In this document: positions 37,520 through 52,000 of the stretch, piece after piece
How positions within the stretch are numbered: the first letter of the stretch is position 1
How the letters are laid out: every line of letters begins with the position of its first letter
The notes under the pieces: generated by a model
What the model saw: only the letters and a program-made list of their open reading frames with translations
What the model was told of the DNA's origin: nothing
The model's database searches: none
From: Chryseobacterium paridis
GTDB lineage: Bacteria; Bacteroidota; Bacteroidia; Flavobacteriales; Weeksellaceae
Reading direction: 5' to 3'
DNA length: 64,000 nucleotides
NCBI RefSeq assembly: GCF_016595215.1
Contig: NZ_JAENHK010000010.1
Span: 186,001-250,000 of the forward strand
Program-made: the position numbers and the translations under genes

Positions 37520-40500
37520 ATGGAAGATACTTCAAAAAATAATCTTCAGCTGGAAAACCGGCTGAACAGTACAGATATTGCCGTTATCGGAATGTCATGC
37601 AGGTTTCCCGGAGCGGATAACTATCATGATTTTTGGAACAACCTTATCAATGGAACCTTCAGTGTAACGGAGATTCCGGAATCCCGCTGGGATTGGAGGG
37701 AATACTATGGCGATCCCGCTTCAGACATACCAAAAACCAACAGTAAATGGGGAGGGTTTATCAATGATATGGATAAATTCGATCCTTTATTCTTTAATAT
37801 ATCCCCTAAAGAAGCGAAATATATTGACCCTCAACACAGGATCTTTTTAGAAGCCGCATGGCATGCGGTAGAAGATGCCGGATATAGTACAGAGAGTTTA
37901 TCCGAAAAAAAAGTAGGAGTATATGTTGGGGTTTCTAAAAATGATTACGCAGAAATGCTCCAATCTACCCATCAGGAAATCAGCTCGTTTGTTTCTACTG
38001 GTACAGTACATTCAATTTTAGCGAACAGAGTTTCTTTTTTCCTGGATATCAGAGGAAAAAGTGAGGTCGTAGATACCGCCTGTTCCAGTTCTTTAGTCGC
38101 TCTGCATAATGCCATTCGTGATATTCGTTCGGGAAATTGCGAATCTGCACTCGTTGGAGGGGTTAATGCATTGATCACCCCTACGATGTATTTGTCTCAC
38201 GGAAAATCTGGCATGCTATCTTCAGAGGGCAAGTGTAAAACATTTGATGAGAGTTCTGATGGATATGTACGTGGGGAGGGAGTAGGATGTATTTTCATAA
38301 AACCATTGGCTGCAGCAATCGCTGACAATGATCGGATCATTGGAGTGATCAAAGGAACCGGAGTTAATCATAACGGTCGTTCCAATTCACTGACTTCCCC
38401 AAGTGTTCGTGCACAAGCTGAAGTAATTAATGCAGCTTTAGAAGATGCAGAATTAGAAGCCGGACAGGTGAGTTATATTGAAGCACATGGAACAGCAACA
38501 CCTTTGGGTGATCCTATCGAGATCAGTGCTTTAAAAAAAGTTTTTGGCCAATATAAAACAGAAGATGATATCAATTGCACTTTAGGCGCATTGAAAACCA
38601 ATATTGGACACCTGGAAAGTGCAGCAGGTATAGCTGGACTTATCAAAGTTTTACTTTGTATGAAACATGGGAAGATCCCCGGGATTTTGCATCATAAAAA
38701 ATTGAATCCTTATATTGATTTAAAAGGAAGCCCTTTTATTATTTCTACTGAGACCACAGAATGGAAACCTTCTGAAAACGGAATTCAAAGTGGAGCTCTG
38801 ACAGCTGGAGTAAGTTCTTTTGGAATGGGGGGAGTGAACGCCCACGTTATTTTGCAGGCATATGATGGAGAACAAAAAAGGAATACGGAGGAAGAGTTAA
38901 AGAGTTATAGTATCCCATTATCAGCAAGAACAGAAAAACAATTAAAAGCATATACTGAAAGAATTACAGATTTTATAAGAAAAAATAGTGCGGAACTACG
39001 CATACAAGATATTGCCTTTACCTTACAAAACGGAAGAGATACAATGGCTGCTAAAGCTGTTTTAGTAGTTTCTGACGTAGAAGATCTTATTAAACAACTA
39101 GAGGAATATATTTCCACCGGAAAAATTAACAAAACCGCAACGGATGCTGAAAATCAATTGGCTGATGGAGTGAGAATTTCTTTACCGGGCTATCCTTTTG
39201 AAAGGAGAAGATGCTGGATGGATGGAGCTTCTGTTTCAGTGGCCACTTCAAATTCAGCAATTGTTCAGGAACTGGGAGTACCTTTGATGCAGTTCTCAAA
39301 CAAAGATCAGCAACAATGGGAATATGAAACATTATTAAAATCAACTGATTATTTTATTCATGACCATGTAGTGCAAGGCGAGTGCATGATGCCGGGTGTT
39401 GCTTATCTGGAAATTGCCAGATCGGTAGCAGAACAGGCTTGTAGACGTCCGGTTAATGAACTGAATGATGTATGCTGGATGCATTCAGTAAAAGTATATG
39501 AAGAGAATGTTCCTTTACAGATAAAGCTTACTCCGGTAAATACTGGATTTTCATTTGAAATTACGACTACTGAAGGGGTTCACTCCAATGGAAATGTCTT
39601 ATTGAAAAGCAATACAGCTTCTGCAGGATCTATTGACTTGCAAAAAATAAAACAACGTTGCTCCACTGTAAAAACAGCAGAAGAAATCTATCATGAATTC
39701 GCAAAAGAAGGTTTGGCTTACAAGGAAACTTTCCAAACCATCACAGAAGGCTTTTTTGCCGCTGATGAAGCAATATGCCTATTAAAATCCACTGCAAAAG
39801 AAAATCCGGTCTCCTCAAAAGTCTGGGAACCGTCTTTATTGGATGGGGTTTTTCAGACCGTAGTTGGATTATGCATCTGGGGTAATGTAGAAACTCAACA
39901 TCAGCTGTTACCATTCTATTTAAAAGCGATCCGTTGTTACGGTAATCTGGCAGATGCTCATTATGCCTATGTAAAAAAATCCGATACATACCAGAATGGA
40001 AACAGGTTTTCATTTGATCTGTTTTTGTGTGACGAACATGGAAATGTGATCCTTGAATTTAATGAATTTATGAAAAGAGCTTATAAATCAGGACCTGTAG
40101 CCATTGAGGAAACGGTTGTACCGGTTATTGAGAGCTTACATTATACAGCCGATTGGTTAGAAAGACCATTAGGAATCCATGCAGAAAGACCTGCTTCCGT
40201 TATTATTTTTGATACGGATGCTTCCTTATATGAAAAGATAAAGGGAGAACTAGCCTATACAAAACCAGTTTTGGTATTGCCTGGGGATTCTTATGAGAAA
40301 AAAGATCAGTATACCTATCAGCTTGATGTTACAGATGCGGCATCTTTTAAAAATTTGATTAAAGATCTTGAAGAAGACGGAATTGTTACAGATAACTGGA
40401 TCTACAGATGGGGGATGAGCCGTGGTGAGCAGGTCGCTGAAAATATGCAGGATATTTATGCATTATTATATCTGTCACAAGCTTTAATTACTGCTGAATA

Positions 40501-43050
40501 TTCAGGGCGCATTAAATTGCTGTTTGCATACAATTATAATGATACAAAATCTGCTGCGATACAGCAAATGGCAGGTGGATTTGCGAGAACGCTCGCCTAT
40601 GAGAATCCAAGAATTTCAATTCTAACATTGGGAATCAGTGAGGCAGATGCACCTTCCTATCAGGATATCATTGTACAGGAGATGACACACTATGTGATGG
40701 CTCCTCTCCTGGAAGTAATTTACCGTAACGGACTAAGACAGGAGAGAACTGTTGTACCAGTAAAACAACTGAACAACTCATCATCAGAACTGTTGTTAAA
40801 AGAAAACGGATGCTATATCATTACCGGTGGTACTGGCGGTTTAGGAATGGTATTCGCGGCCTACCTGGCAGAGCATTATAAGGCCAATATCGTATTGATC
40901 GGCCGAAGTTTAAAGAATGAAGCCATTGAAGAAAAACTTCAGCAATTACAACAACTTGGAGGAAATGCAGCATATTACAGAGCTAATGTGGCTGATAAAA
41001 GAGCTTTATCAGTAGCCATTTCCAAAATCAAAAAGAAATTTAAAACGATTAATGGAGTCATTCATGCAGCTGGTCTGATTGAAGACTCTTTTATCATCAA
41101 TAAAAAAGTGGATTCATTTGAAAGGGTAATCACTCCAAAAGTATATGGAACGATTAATTTAGATGAATGCCTTCAAAATGAAACGCTTGATTTCTTTATC
41201 GTATTCTCTTCAATAGCTTCATTGATGCCTAATCAGGGACAATGCGACTATGCTTCTGCTAACAATTTCCTTGATCATATGATGGAGATCAGGAACAGAA
41301 GAGAAATAGAAAAAGGAAATCATGGAATAAGTTTGGCTATTAACTGGCCTTTATGGGAAAGCGGTGGAATTACCGTTTCCGATGAAGAAAGAGAGCATTT
41401 ATGGCAGGTATTCGGAATGAAACCGATGCTTAATGAAGATGCCTTAAAAGGTTTCGTAAAATTATTAAGCACAGACAATACCTCAATATCTGGTCAGGCC
41501 GTATTGATTGAAGGAATTGCAGCTAAAATAAAATCTCACCTTAGTGTCGAGCATGTATTTGATCAGACCCATATTGAAAGAGGAGATTCTGAAAAAGGTG
41601 ATTTCTCTTCGGTACTTAGAAATATGATTGCTGATATTTTACCTAAAACTTCAGTTATAACAGATACAGACAGCTTTAATAAACTAGGTCTTGATTCTTC
41701 AGGATTGGTAAAGCTTTCTGCAAAATTGACTGAATATGTGGGAGCAACAATCAATCCGGTTTTATTGATTGAATACAATACCATCAAAAATCTTGCTGCT
41801 AATATTGCCAACGAGGTTCCATCTTTTGATCCTGAAAAGATCAGAGAATCTCTATCAAACGACACTGCAAAAAGTTATATAGCAACTACTTCATTGGTAG
41901 ATGCAGAAAGGTCTGATGTAAAGAACTTACTATTTAGAAAACGTTACAGCAATGAAGAATTCTTCATGCAGGATCATGTCGTGGATGGGAAATACAATGT
42001 TCCGGGAGCCTGCTATATTGAAATGGGCAGACAGGCTGCCACATTGCTTGGAAAAAGGATCTGCAGTTTATCCAATAATTATTGGCCGGAAGTATTATCT
42101 TCTGAAGGACCTGCAATCAATGCATATATTCAGATGGTACCAAAGGGTTCATTGTATGCTTACGAAATATTCAGTGAAGATACAAGTGGCAGAAAAACAG
42201 TACATGCAATGGGTGATGTCAATATGGAAACATCCATTGAACCGGGTGAACTGGGAACTTTCGATATTCAGGCAGCCCAAGAAAGATTAAACATAACAAT
42301 AAGCAGAGAAACGGTTTATGAACAAATCATCGCGGAAGGATTACATGTAGGACCTTCTTTTATGCCGATGAAGGAACTGTGGACCAACAAAGAAGAAGCA
42401 TTAGGACACTTGATCCTACCTTTACATGTAGCAGAAACATTACCAGATTATATCTTACATCCGAGTATGCTAACTGGTGTATTCCAGACCGCAATTATCA
42501 ATAATAAGCCTAATGGTTTGGAAAACTCAAAATACATTCCGGTGGCCATAGATGAGATTGTATTTACAGGTCAGATTCCTGCTGAGTGTTATGTACATAC
42601 TGTAGCGCACGAAGCCAATAAAACCAGAAGCGGCATCAGAAAATTTGATGCGCAGGTGATGGACACTGAAGGGAATATTATAGCCAAACTTAATGGGTTT
42701 TCAATCAAAGAGACAACCAATGCATCCAATACTGTAGCTTCAGCTCAATCAGCAGCTCCAAAAATAAAAGTTGCTGAAAGTGGTGAACTTGCGATAGACC
42801 GTATTGAGAACCTACTGAAAACATTGTTACACGAAGGCGTTGGGTTGGAAGAAGAAGAAATGGATGCTGAAACATCTTTTGAAGAACTGGGAATTAACTC
42901 CAGAATGATCATCGATCTGAACAGATTATTGGCAAAAACTTTCGGAAATTTATCCAAGACCCTGTTTTTTGAATACCGCAATATCAATGAGCTGGCAGGG
43001 TATTTCCAGAAAAAACATGCGGGTGTATTAAAGGATCTTTTAGGAGAACC
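37520..43050 (+). other. PKS module 1: KS-DH-KR-ACP-DH*-ACP
   Basis: KS1 (C188 in D-T-A-C-S-S-S), DH1 (H616-V-V-Q-G-E-C-M-M-P; D775 in D-G-V-F-Q), KR1 (G-G-T-G-G-L-G; Y1244), ACP1 (S1393), second DH-like domain (H1486-V-V-D-G-K-Y-N-V-P intact, but the D of D-x-x-x-Q is T1652), ACP2 (S1794 in G-I-N-S). The second DH-like domain with lost Asp fits an enoyl-shift or pyran/furan-synthase-type domain rather than a dehydratase. Confidence 0.85.
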
Positions 43051-46000
43051 GGAAGAAATTGATTCAACACCGGAAAGGGTAGAAGAAATTGCTCCTGTTG
43101 ATCATTCAACAGAAAAAAGCACTAATAAAGATATTGCTATTGTTGGAGTGAGTGGAAAATATCCAAAATCGAATACACTTTCTGATTTCTGGGATTTGAT
43201 GAAAAAAGGAGACGACTGCATTGAGGAAATTCCGCAAGATCGTTTTGATTATAAGGGACATTTTGATGAAGATAGAGAAAACGGACTGCTATATGCCCGT
43301 TGGGGCGGTTTTATCAATGATGTTGATCAATTTGATCCATTATTTTTTAACATCTCACCAAGAGAAGCAGAGAAAATCGATCCTCAGGAAAGATTATTTT
43401 TAGAGGTAGTCTGGTCCACTTTGGAGGATGCCGGAATTACCCGTGAGAAACTCACAGAACAATCTAAAAAAGTAGGTGTTTTCGTAGGTGCATTATGGCA
43501 GCCATACGTTAACCTTGGAATAGAAGAAACAGCAAAAGGAAATCCTGTCGCACCGAGCGGACTTTTATACAGTATTCCTAACAGGGTTTCTTACTTCTTT
43601 AACTGGACAGGGCCAAGTATGGCCATAGATACTGCTTGTTCTGCATCATTAACGGCTTTACATTATGCCTGTGAAAGCATCAGAAGCGGAGAATCAGACA
43701 GCTGTATTGCCGGAGGAGTGAACTTATCGCTGTCATTGAGCAAATATTTATTCCTCAGTCAGAATAATTTCTTAGCCAGTGATGGCCGTTGCAGAAGCTT
43801 CGGGATCGGAGATGGTTACGTGCCAGGTGAAGGAATCGGTGCAGTTTTGCTTAAACCTCTGGAAAAAGCAATTGCTGATGGTGATCAGATTTATGGGGTG
43901 ATCAAAGGAACTACCGTTAATCATAATGGACGAACCAATGGATATACCGTACCAAGTCCTAATTTACAAGGGGAATTGATTCAGTCTGCTTTGCAAAAGA
44001 CAGGAATCGATCCACGCACCATATCTTATGTAGAAGCCCATGGAACAGGAACTTCTTTAGGAGATCCTATTGAAATGACGGGACTTTGTAAAGCTTTTGA
44101 TGAATATACAGATGATAAACAATTTTGTGCCATCGGTTCTGTAAAATCAAACATCGGGCACCTAGAAGCCGCAGCGGGTATTGCAGGACTGACAAAAATA
44201 TTGTTACAGTTTAAACATCAGTATTTAGTACCATCTATTCATTCTGCAACACTGAATCCGAATATCAGTTTTGAAGATACGCCTTTCTATGTTCCTCAGA
44301 ATTTAGCGCCATGGAAAAGACCTGTGCTCATTAATCAGAACGGACAGTCTGAAGAATTGCCATTAAGAGCGATGCTAAGTTCTTTTGGTGCTGGAGGAAG
44401 CAATGCTCATCTTATTATCGAAGAATTCAGAGTACCAGAACAGACTTCTAAAAATGAATTAGAACAGGATCCTGCGATCATTGTCTTATCAGCTAAAAAT
44501 GAAGAACGCCTTCAGGAACAGGTATTTAACTTAAAATATAGTTTAGAAAAAGATAACACCTTATCATTGGTGGATATCGCTTATACTTTACAAACAGGAA
44601 GAGATGCCATGGAAAACCGGGTAGCCTTTGTTGTGAAGGATATTCCGTCATTAATAGGTGTACTGGATGACTTTTTAAAAGATACAGATTCTCAAAAAAC
44701 ATATACAACAGGAACCTGTAAAATAGGAACTAAAGGAGAAGAAAAATCTACCGAAGTTCAGAATAGGATCAATGCCGGAGACTGGGCTGGAATTGCTGAT
44801 CTATGGATACAAGGATTCTTATTCGACTGGAATTTGCTTTACGCTGGAAAACAACCTCGTAAGATCAGTCTGCCGACCTATCCTTTTGCAAGGGAGCACT
44901 ACTGGCTTCCTACTGCTGAAGGAAAATTGAATTCAATAGGAAAAATTGTTGACAGAACATTACATCCATTGGTACACCAGAATACATCTGACCTGGATCA
45001 ACAAAAGTTCAGCAGCACTTTTAGTGGTGAAGAATCATTCTTAGCGGATCATCAGGTACGCCATAATAAGATCTTGCCAGGAGTTGCTTATCTGGAGCTG
45101 GCAAAGGCAGCGGGTGAATTCAGTACCCATCAGCAAGTTACCCAACTTAAAGAAGTAAGCTGGATCAATCCTTTCTGGGTTCATCAATCAGAAACACTTC
45201 ACATAGGATTACACCGCGATCAGGAAGATGTGGTTTATGAGATATACAGTGGTCATGAAGACACTTTGATTACCCATAATAGCGGAAGACTTTCCAATCT
45301 TTTAACGGCGGCTCCTGCAAAAATGAATATTCAGCAGCTTAAAAAAGACTGTGTCAATGAAATCACAGGATCAGAATTGTATAACGCTTTTGATTTAGAA
45401 GGATTAAACCTGAAGAGTAGTTTTCAGCAGGTAGAGACTTTATATGTTGCACAGGAGTATGCTTTGTCAAAAATAAAATTGGTAAATAATGAAGGTTGCG
45501 TATATCCACCTTGTATCATGGATAGCCTTCTTCATGCCATTTATGGGTTAATGGATTCTTATTCATTGGTACTGCCTTTTTATGCCGGAGAGATTAATTT
45601 CTATAAAGGACTTGAAGAATCTCAGGAACTTTGGGGGTATGCAGTGAGAAAAAAAGAAGGAGATAATGATAAAGTCGTAACTGCCGATTTTTATTTATTA
45701 AATGAAAACGGAGAAACATTATTATCCTTTAAAGATTTTATTTTCCTGCCTTTAGGAAGCAAGGATTCCGATCATTCGGGAATAAAAACTTCTTCGAATG
45801 AAAAAGGAAAAGTAGCCTATTATCAGCAGGAATGGAAAGAAGAAGCCTTAAGCTCAGAACCACTTGAAACAGCCAATCAGATGATTCTTATCGCCGGAGG
45901 TGCCATAGATTTGTGCGATAAACTGCAGGAAGAACTGGGACAGGAAGTTATAGCCATCAACCAGGAAAAACCAGTTGCTTTCTTCAATTCCGTATTATCT

Positions 46001-49000
46001 AAAATAAAAGAAAAAATAAAGGAGAAGGGGCGTACTCAAATTACAATCGTCTGTCAGAACAGTGATTATCCTGAGTATGGTTTTGTATCCGGATTGCTTA
46101 AAACAGCACATCTTGAATATCCTGGAATTGCAGGTAAAGTACTTGCCGTGGATCATTTATCCATGAAGAACCTTGAAGAACTTACTTCAATCATTGAAGC
46201 GGAGCAAAATAATAAAGATGTTGAGGTAGCCTATACTAATGGTGTAAGAACCGTGAAAAGATCAGTGTCTGTAACTTTTGATTCACAAAATACAGAAGGT
46301 ATAACCTTTAAAAAAGGAGGAGTTTACCTTTTAACGGGAGGTGCAGGAGGTTTAGGTTTGAAGATCGCAGAGCATATTTGTAGTAAAAACAATATAACGC
46401 TGATACTAACAGGCAGAAGTGTATGGTCTGAAACCATTAAGACTTCATTGTCTAAAATACCTGGAGCTGTTTATCATCATTGTGATCTGAGCAATTTTGA
46501 AGAAACCCAGAAATTGGTACATCTTATTAATCAGGAATATGGTCCGTTAAATGGAGTGATTCACAGTGCAGGTATCCTTAGGGATAGCTATATCATTAAT
46601 AAAACATCTTTACAGGTGGATGAGGTTTTTGCTGCTAAAGTAGAGGGAACCAAAAATATCGATGAGGCGACCAAAGATCAGCCATTAGATTTTATGGTAT
46701 TCTTCTCTTCTATAACAAGCATTAAAGGAAATGCCGGACAGGCGGATTATGCTGCTGCCAATGCTTATATGAATACGTATGCGACTTACCGAAATACAGA
46801 AAGGAATGGTAAAAAAGCAAACGGTAAAACCTTAAGCATCTGCTGGACCTTATGGAAAGAAGGCGGAATGCAGGTGAATGAAGAAGACATAAAGCATTTA
46901 GAAACACAGCTGGAATCACTTTCACTTCCATCAGCAGACGGTATAAAGGCTTTTGATACTTTGCTAAAAAATGGAAAAGGAGAAATTCTGGTTACCTATG
47001 AAAGCATTCATGAAGAGGTGCAGGTCTCTAAAATTGAGGTAGATCATACTCCAATAGCCCAAGTAGCTATTGATCAATCTGAAATGGCAGAAAAAATTTC
47101 AGCCAAAATTATCGAAACAGTAGCAGCGTTGTTGAAATTAAACCCTTCGGCTATTAAAAGAGATAAAGCATTTGGTGATTACGGTTTTGAGTCTGTTTCA
47201 CTAACCAGATTTGCCCGCCAGTTAAATGCATTTTATGAGCTTAAATTATTACCCACTGTTTTTTATAATTATCCGACGATCAATGATCTGAAAGACTTTT
47301 TAATGGAAGAACATCATGCGTCGGTAGCTCAAAAACACAGCTCATCCGTAGTTGTAAAATCAGAAGAGGTTCAACCTGCTACGATCACACACAAACGTGT
47401 TGCATTCAATAATGAGGGACGTTCTTCATTACCAAAAACACCTGTTAATGTCATTAGTAACAATACCGATACAACACAAAAAGCAGTTGCTATTATCGGG
47501 ATCAGTGGACGTTTCCCAGGATCAGGTGATTTAGATGCTTTCTGGAAAAATATCAGTCAGAATAAAGATATGATCACTGAAATTACCCCGGACCGATGGG
47601 ATTGGAAAGCGTATTACGGAGATCCGTTAAAAGAAAAAAATAAGACAAAAGCAAAATGGGGTGGACTGATCTCCGACATTGATAAATTTGATCCGTTATT
47701 CTTTAACATCTCTCCACGTGAAGCAGAATTGATGGATCCACAACAAAGGATCACTCTGGAGGCCGTATATCAGGCTCTTGAAGATGCAGCAATTGCCCCG
47801 GATAAGATCAAAGGAAGTGACACCAGTATCTTTATTGGAGTTTCCACTTCCGACTATTCTATGTTAGTGAATAATCAGTCTGATTTAACAGGACAGGGAC
47901 ACTATGCAACCGGATCGGTACATTCTATCCTGGTCAACAGAATATCTTACTTATTGGATATTAGAGGAGCCAGTGAGCCAGTTGATACGGCTTGTTCTAG
48001 TTCACTGATCGCGATTCACCGTGCAGTAGCACACATCAGGAACGGAGATAGCAAAATGGCAATTGCCGGAGGGGTAAATGCACTTCTTTCTCCGGAACTG
48101 ACTCTTTCATTTAGTGAATCCGGCATGCTAAGTGTAGACGGGCGTTGTAAAACATTTGACGAAAGTGCCAATGGGTATGTACGTGGAGAAGGGGTTGGTG
48201 TTGTTATCCTGAAATCATTGGAACAGGCAGAAGCAGATGGCGATCACATTTATGGAATCATCCGTGGAAGTGCAGAAAATCACGGTGGAAAAGCCAATAC
48301 ACTAACCTCTCCAAACCCGAATGCTCAAAAAGAACTGTTGGTTAAAGCGTATAGCAGAGCAGGAGTTCATCCGGCAGATGTAAGCTACATAGAGGCTCAT
48401 GGAACAGGAACTTCGCTGGGAGATCCCATTGAAATAGAAGGGTTGAAACTTGCTTTTAATACTTTATATAAACAGAGAAATCAAACTCCTGCAGAATCTG
48501 CCTATTGCAGTATTGGAAGTGTCAAAGCAAATATTGGCCATCTGGAAGCTGCTGCAGGAATTGCAGGGGTAATGAAGGTCATCCTGGCGATGAAACATAA
48601 AACATTGCCTGGAAATCCTCATTTGATTCAGACCAACCCATATTTAAATTTGGATGGAAGTCCGTTCAGGTTACAGCAAAATACAACCGACTGGAAGGTT
48701 GCTGATAACAAACCAAGAATTGCGGGAATCAGCAGTTTTGGTTTTGGAGGAGCCAATGCCCATTTAATTATAGAAGAATATATTCCTGCAACCAGAAAAG
48801 AAATTGTAGAAGGACAGCCTGCTGTCATTCTACTGTCTGCAAAAAATGCAGACCGGTTAAAAGCTAAAGCATTGCAGTTGAAAATTTTCTTGCAAGCCCA
48901 TCCGGATACTGATTTACACGAATTGGCTTATACTTTACAATCAGGGCGTGAAGCGATGGAAGAACGTCTTGCATGGATTGCAGAAAGCCAGGAAGATCTA

Positions 49001-52000
49001 TTGACTCAGTTAGAAAATTATACCAATGGCAATAACTTTGGATTCTATCAGGGAAATACCAATCAGGAGCAGATCGGCTTCCTTCTTGAGGGAACTGCGG
49101 GAAAAGCCTATGTAGAAACAGCTTTCAAAAATAATGAGATCAAAAGCCTTGCTCAGCTGTGGGTAAAAGGAATTGATGTTGATTGGAAACTATTGTACAC
49201 AGATATCTTACCAAAACGCATCAGTCTCCCTGTTTATCCATTTGCAAGACAACGGTACTGGATCCCTGATTCTCCTAAAAAAGTATTGCATACACCAATA
49301 TCAGAAAATCATCTGCATCCTTTGTTACATACGGATGAATCTAATGGTAAGCAACAGCAATACGCGGCAGTATATAACGGAACTGAATCTTTCCTTGACG
49401 ATCACATCGTAAGGGATGAGAAAATACTTCCAGGAGTAGCCTATCTGGAAATAGCAAGAGCAGCAGGGGCTTTGAGTTCCCAAAAGCAAGTGGTAAAATT
49501 GAAAAATGTGAGTTGGCTGAATCCACTAAAACTGGAAAATGGAACAGTTTCTATTGCTATTGCATTGGAACCAGAACAAACAGGTCTTAATTACAAAATT
49601 TATAATCAGAAAAATAGCCAGCTTCTTTATGGAAACGGTTTGGTCATTACCGGTGAAGCAGAACCTCTGGGAAGATATGATCTGGAAATGATGAAAGCGG
49701 CCTGCACAAAGGTGATTCCGGGAGCAGAAGTTTATCACAATTTCAAAGAAAACGGATTGAACCTTGGGAAAAGCTTCAGAGGAGTTGCCCAAATTAACGT
49801 GGGAGAAGGTATCGCTTTATCAGAGATCCGTCTTGAAGAACTGGAAGGCTGCATGTACACACCAGGTATTATGGATAGTCTCTTGCATACTATTTATGGG
49901 TTGGTTATTTCCGGAGGAGAAGCCTATTCATTAGAGTTACCCTATTTTGTAAAGGAAGTACATTTTTATCAGCCTATAACAGACGCTTCGGTATTGTGGG
50001 GGTATGCCAGAAAAAGTGAGAATTACAAAGACGGCGATCAGGTCGTTGCATACGATCTGGATCTCCTGAATAATGAAGGAGATGTATTGCTGAGCTTTAA
50101 AGATTTTGTGGCACTTCCCCTGGATGGTCTTGAAACCACAGTACAGGAAGATACTACTGACGAAACTGTTGAAGAATCGGTTGAAGAACAAGTAGCAGCA
50201 CCAGTTGAAGCGAGTCTGCTGAAGAAAAAAGCAACAGATAAGATCATCAGTATTGTTGCTGAATTAGTAAGAATGGAACCTGCCGACATTGAAAATGATA
50301 AAAAGTTCGGAGATTATGGATTTGATTCCATTTTATTAACCCGTTTCAACAATGAGCTCAACGGTTATTATGATCTGGATCTGATGCCAACTGTATTTTA
50401 TAATTATGCAACCATCAATAAATTGGCTGCATTTATGACAGAAGAATATACGGAGGCGCTCACTGCATTGCACGGGGAAGTTCCTGCTGCTCCAACCGTT
50501 AAGCCAGTTGAGAAGATCACGATAAAAAAGACTGCTTTTTCAACAACGGTGGCAACGCCTGTAAAGCAACCTGTAAAACAGTTCACTCCTTACAAACCAG
50601 AACCAGAATCTGCCAATGAACCTATTGCCATTATTGGGATGAGTGGCCGCTTTCCGGGATCACCGGATCTGGATACTTTCTGGAAAAATATCAGCGAAAA
50701 TAAAGACCTGATCACAGAAGTTCCCGCAGATCGATGGGATTGGAAAAAGTATGACGGAGATCCTTTAACGGAAAAAAATAAAACCCGATCCAAATGGGGA
50801 GGATTCCTTACCGATATCGATAAGTTTGATCCTGCATTTTTCAGTATTTCTCCAATGGAGGCTGAGCTAATGGATCCACAGCAACGTATTCTCATGGAGT
50901 CAGTATACGAGGCGCTGGAAGACGGTGGAATTGCTACAGAAAGCATTAAAGGAACTAATACCGGAATATTTATAGGAGTTTCTGCCTCTGACTATTTGAT
51001 ACGCCTTCGCCATGAAACCGATTTAGCGGGGCAAATGCATACCACTACAGGCTCCGTACATTCCATGATGGTGAACAGGATTTCCTATTTACTGGATATC
51101 AATGGACCAAGTGAGCCGGTAGATACAGCTTGTTCAAGTTCATTAATTGCTATCCACAGGGCTGTTGAAAATATCAGAAACGGTATGTGTAATATGGCCA
51201 TTGCAGGAGGAGTGAATGCATTGCTTTCTCCAGAGTTAACCCTTTCTTTCAGCCAGTCAGGAATGTTGAGCAAAGACGGAAGATGTAAAACGTTTGATCA
51301 AAGTGCCAATGGGTATGTAAGAGGAGAAGGAGTAGGAATTATTGTCCTTAAATCATTGAAACAGGCCATTGCAGATGGTGATCCTATTCATGCGGTGATC
51401 AGAAGTACTGCAGAAAACCATGGCGGAAGAGCGAACACATTAACTTCACCTAATCCGATTGCACAAAGAGATCTTTTGTTACATGCTTACCGCAGTGCCG
51501 GAATCGATCCGCGTGATGTGAGTTATATTGAAGCTCACGGAACCGGAACACCTCTTGGAGATCCGATAGAAGCAGAAGGACTGAAGCTTGCTTTTAAAGA
51601 TTTATATAAAGATAGAGGGCTTCAACAGCCTGCAGAACCGCATTGCAGTATCGGAAGTGTAAAAACCAATATCGGACACCTGGAATCTGCGGCAGGTATT
51701 GCAAGTACCATTAAAGTACTGTTGTGTATGAAACACAATACATTGCCGGGTAATCCGCATTTAAAAAATCCTAATGAATATCTGAAATTAAACGGAAGCA
51801 TCTTCCAGCTGCGAAAAGAGACTGGTCCATGGATCACATCCGATGACCGTCCGAAAATTGCAGGAATCAGTAGTTTTGGATTCGGAGGCGCCAATTCACA
51901 TATTGTCATTGAAGAATACCGACCGGCTCAGATAACTCCTTACCAGGAAGAGACTGAGGCCATCATTGTACTTTCTGCAAAAACAAAAGATAATCTGAAG

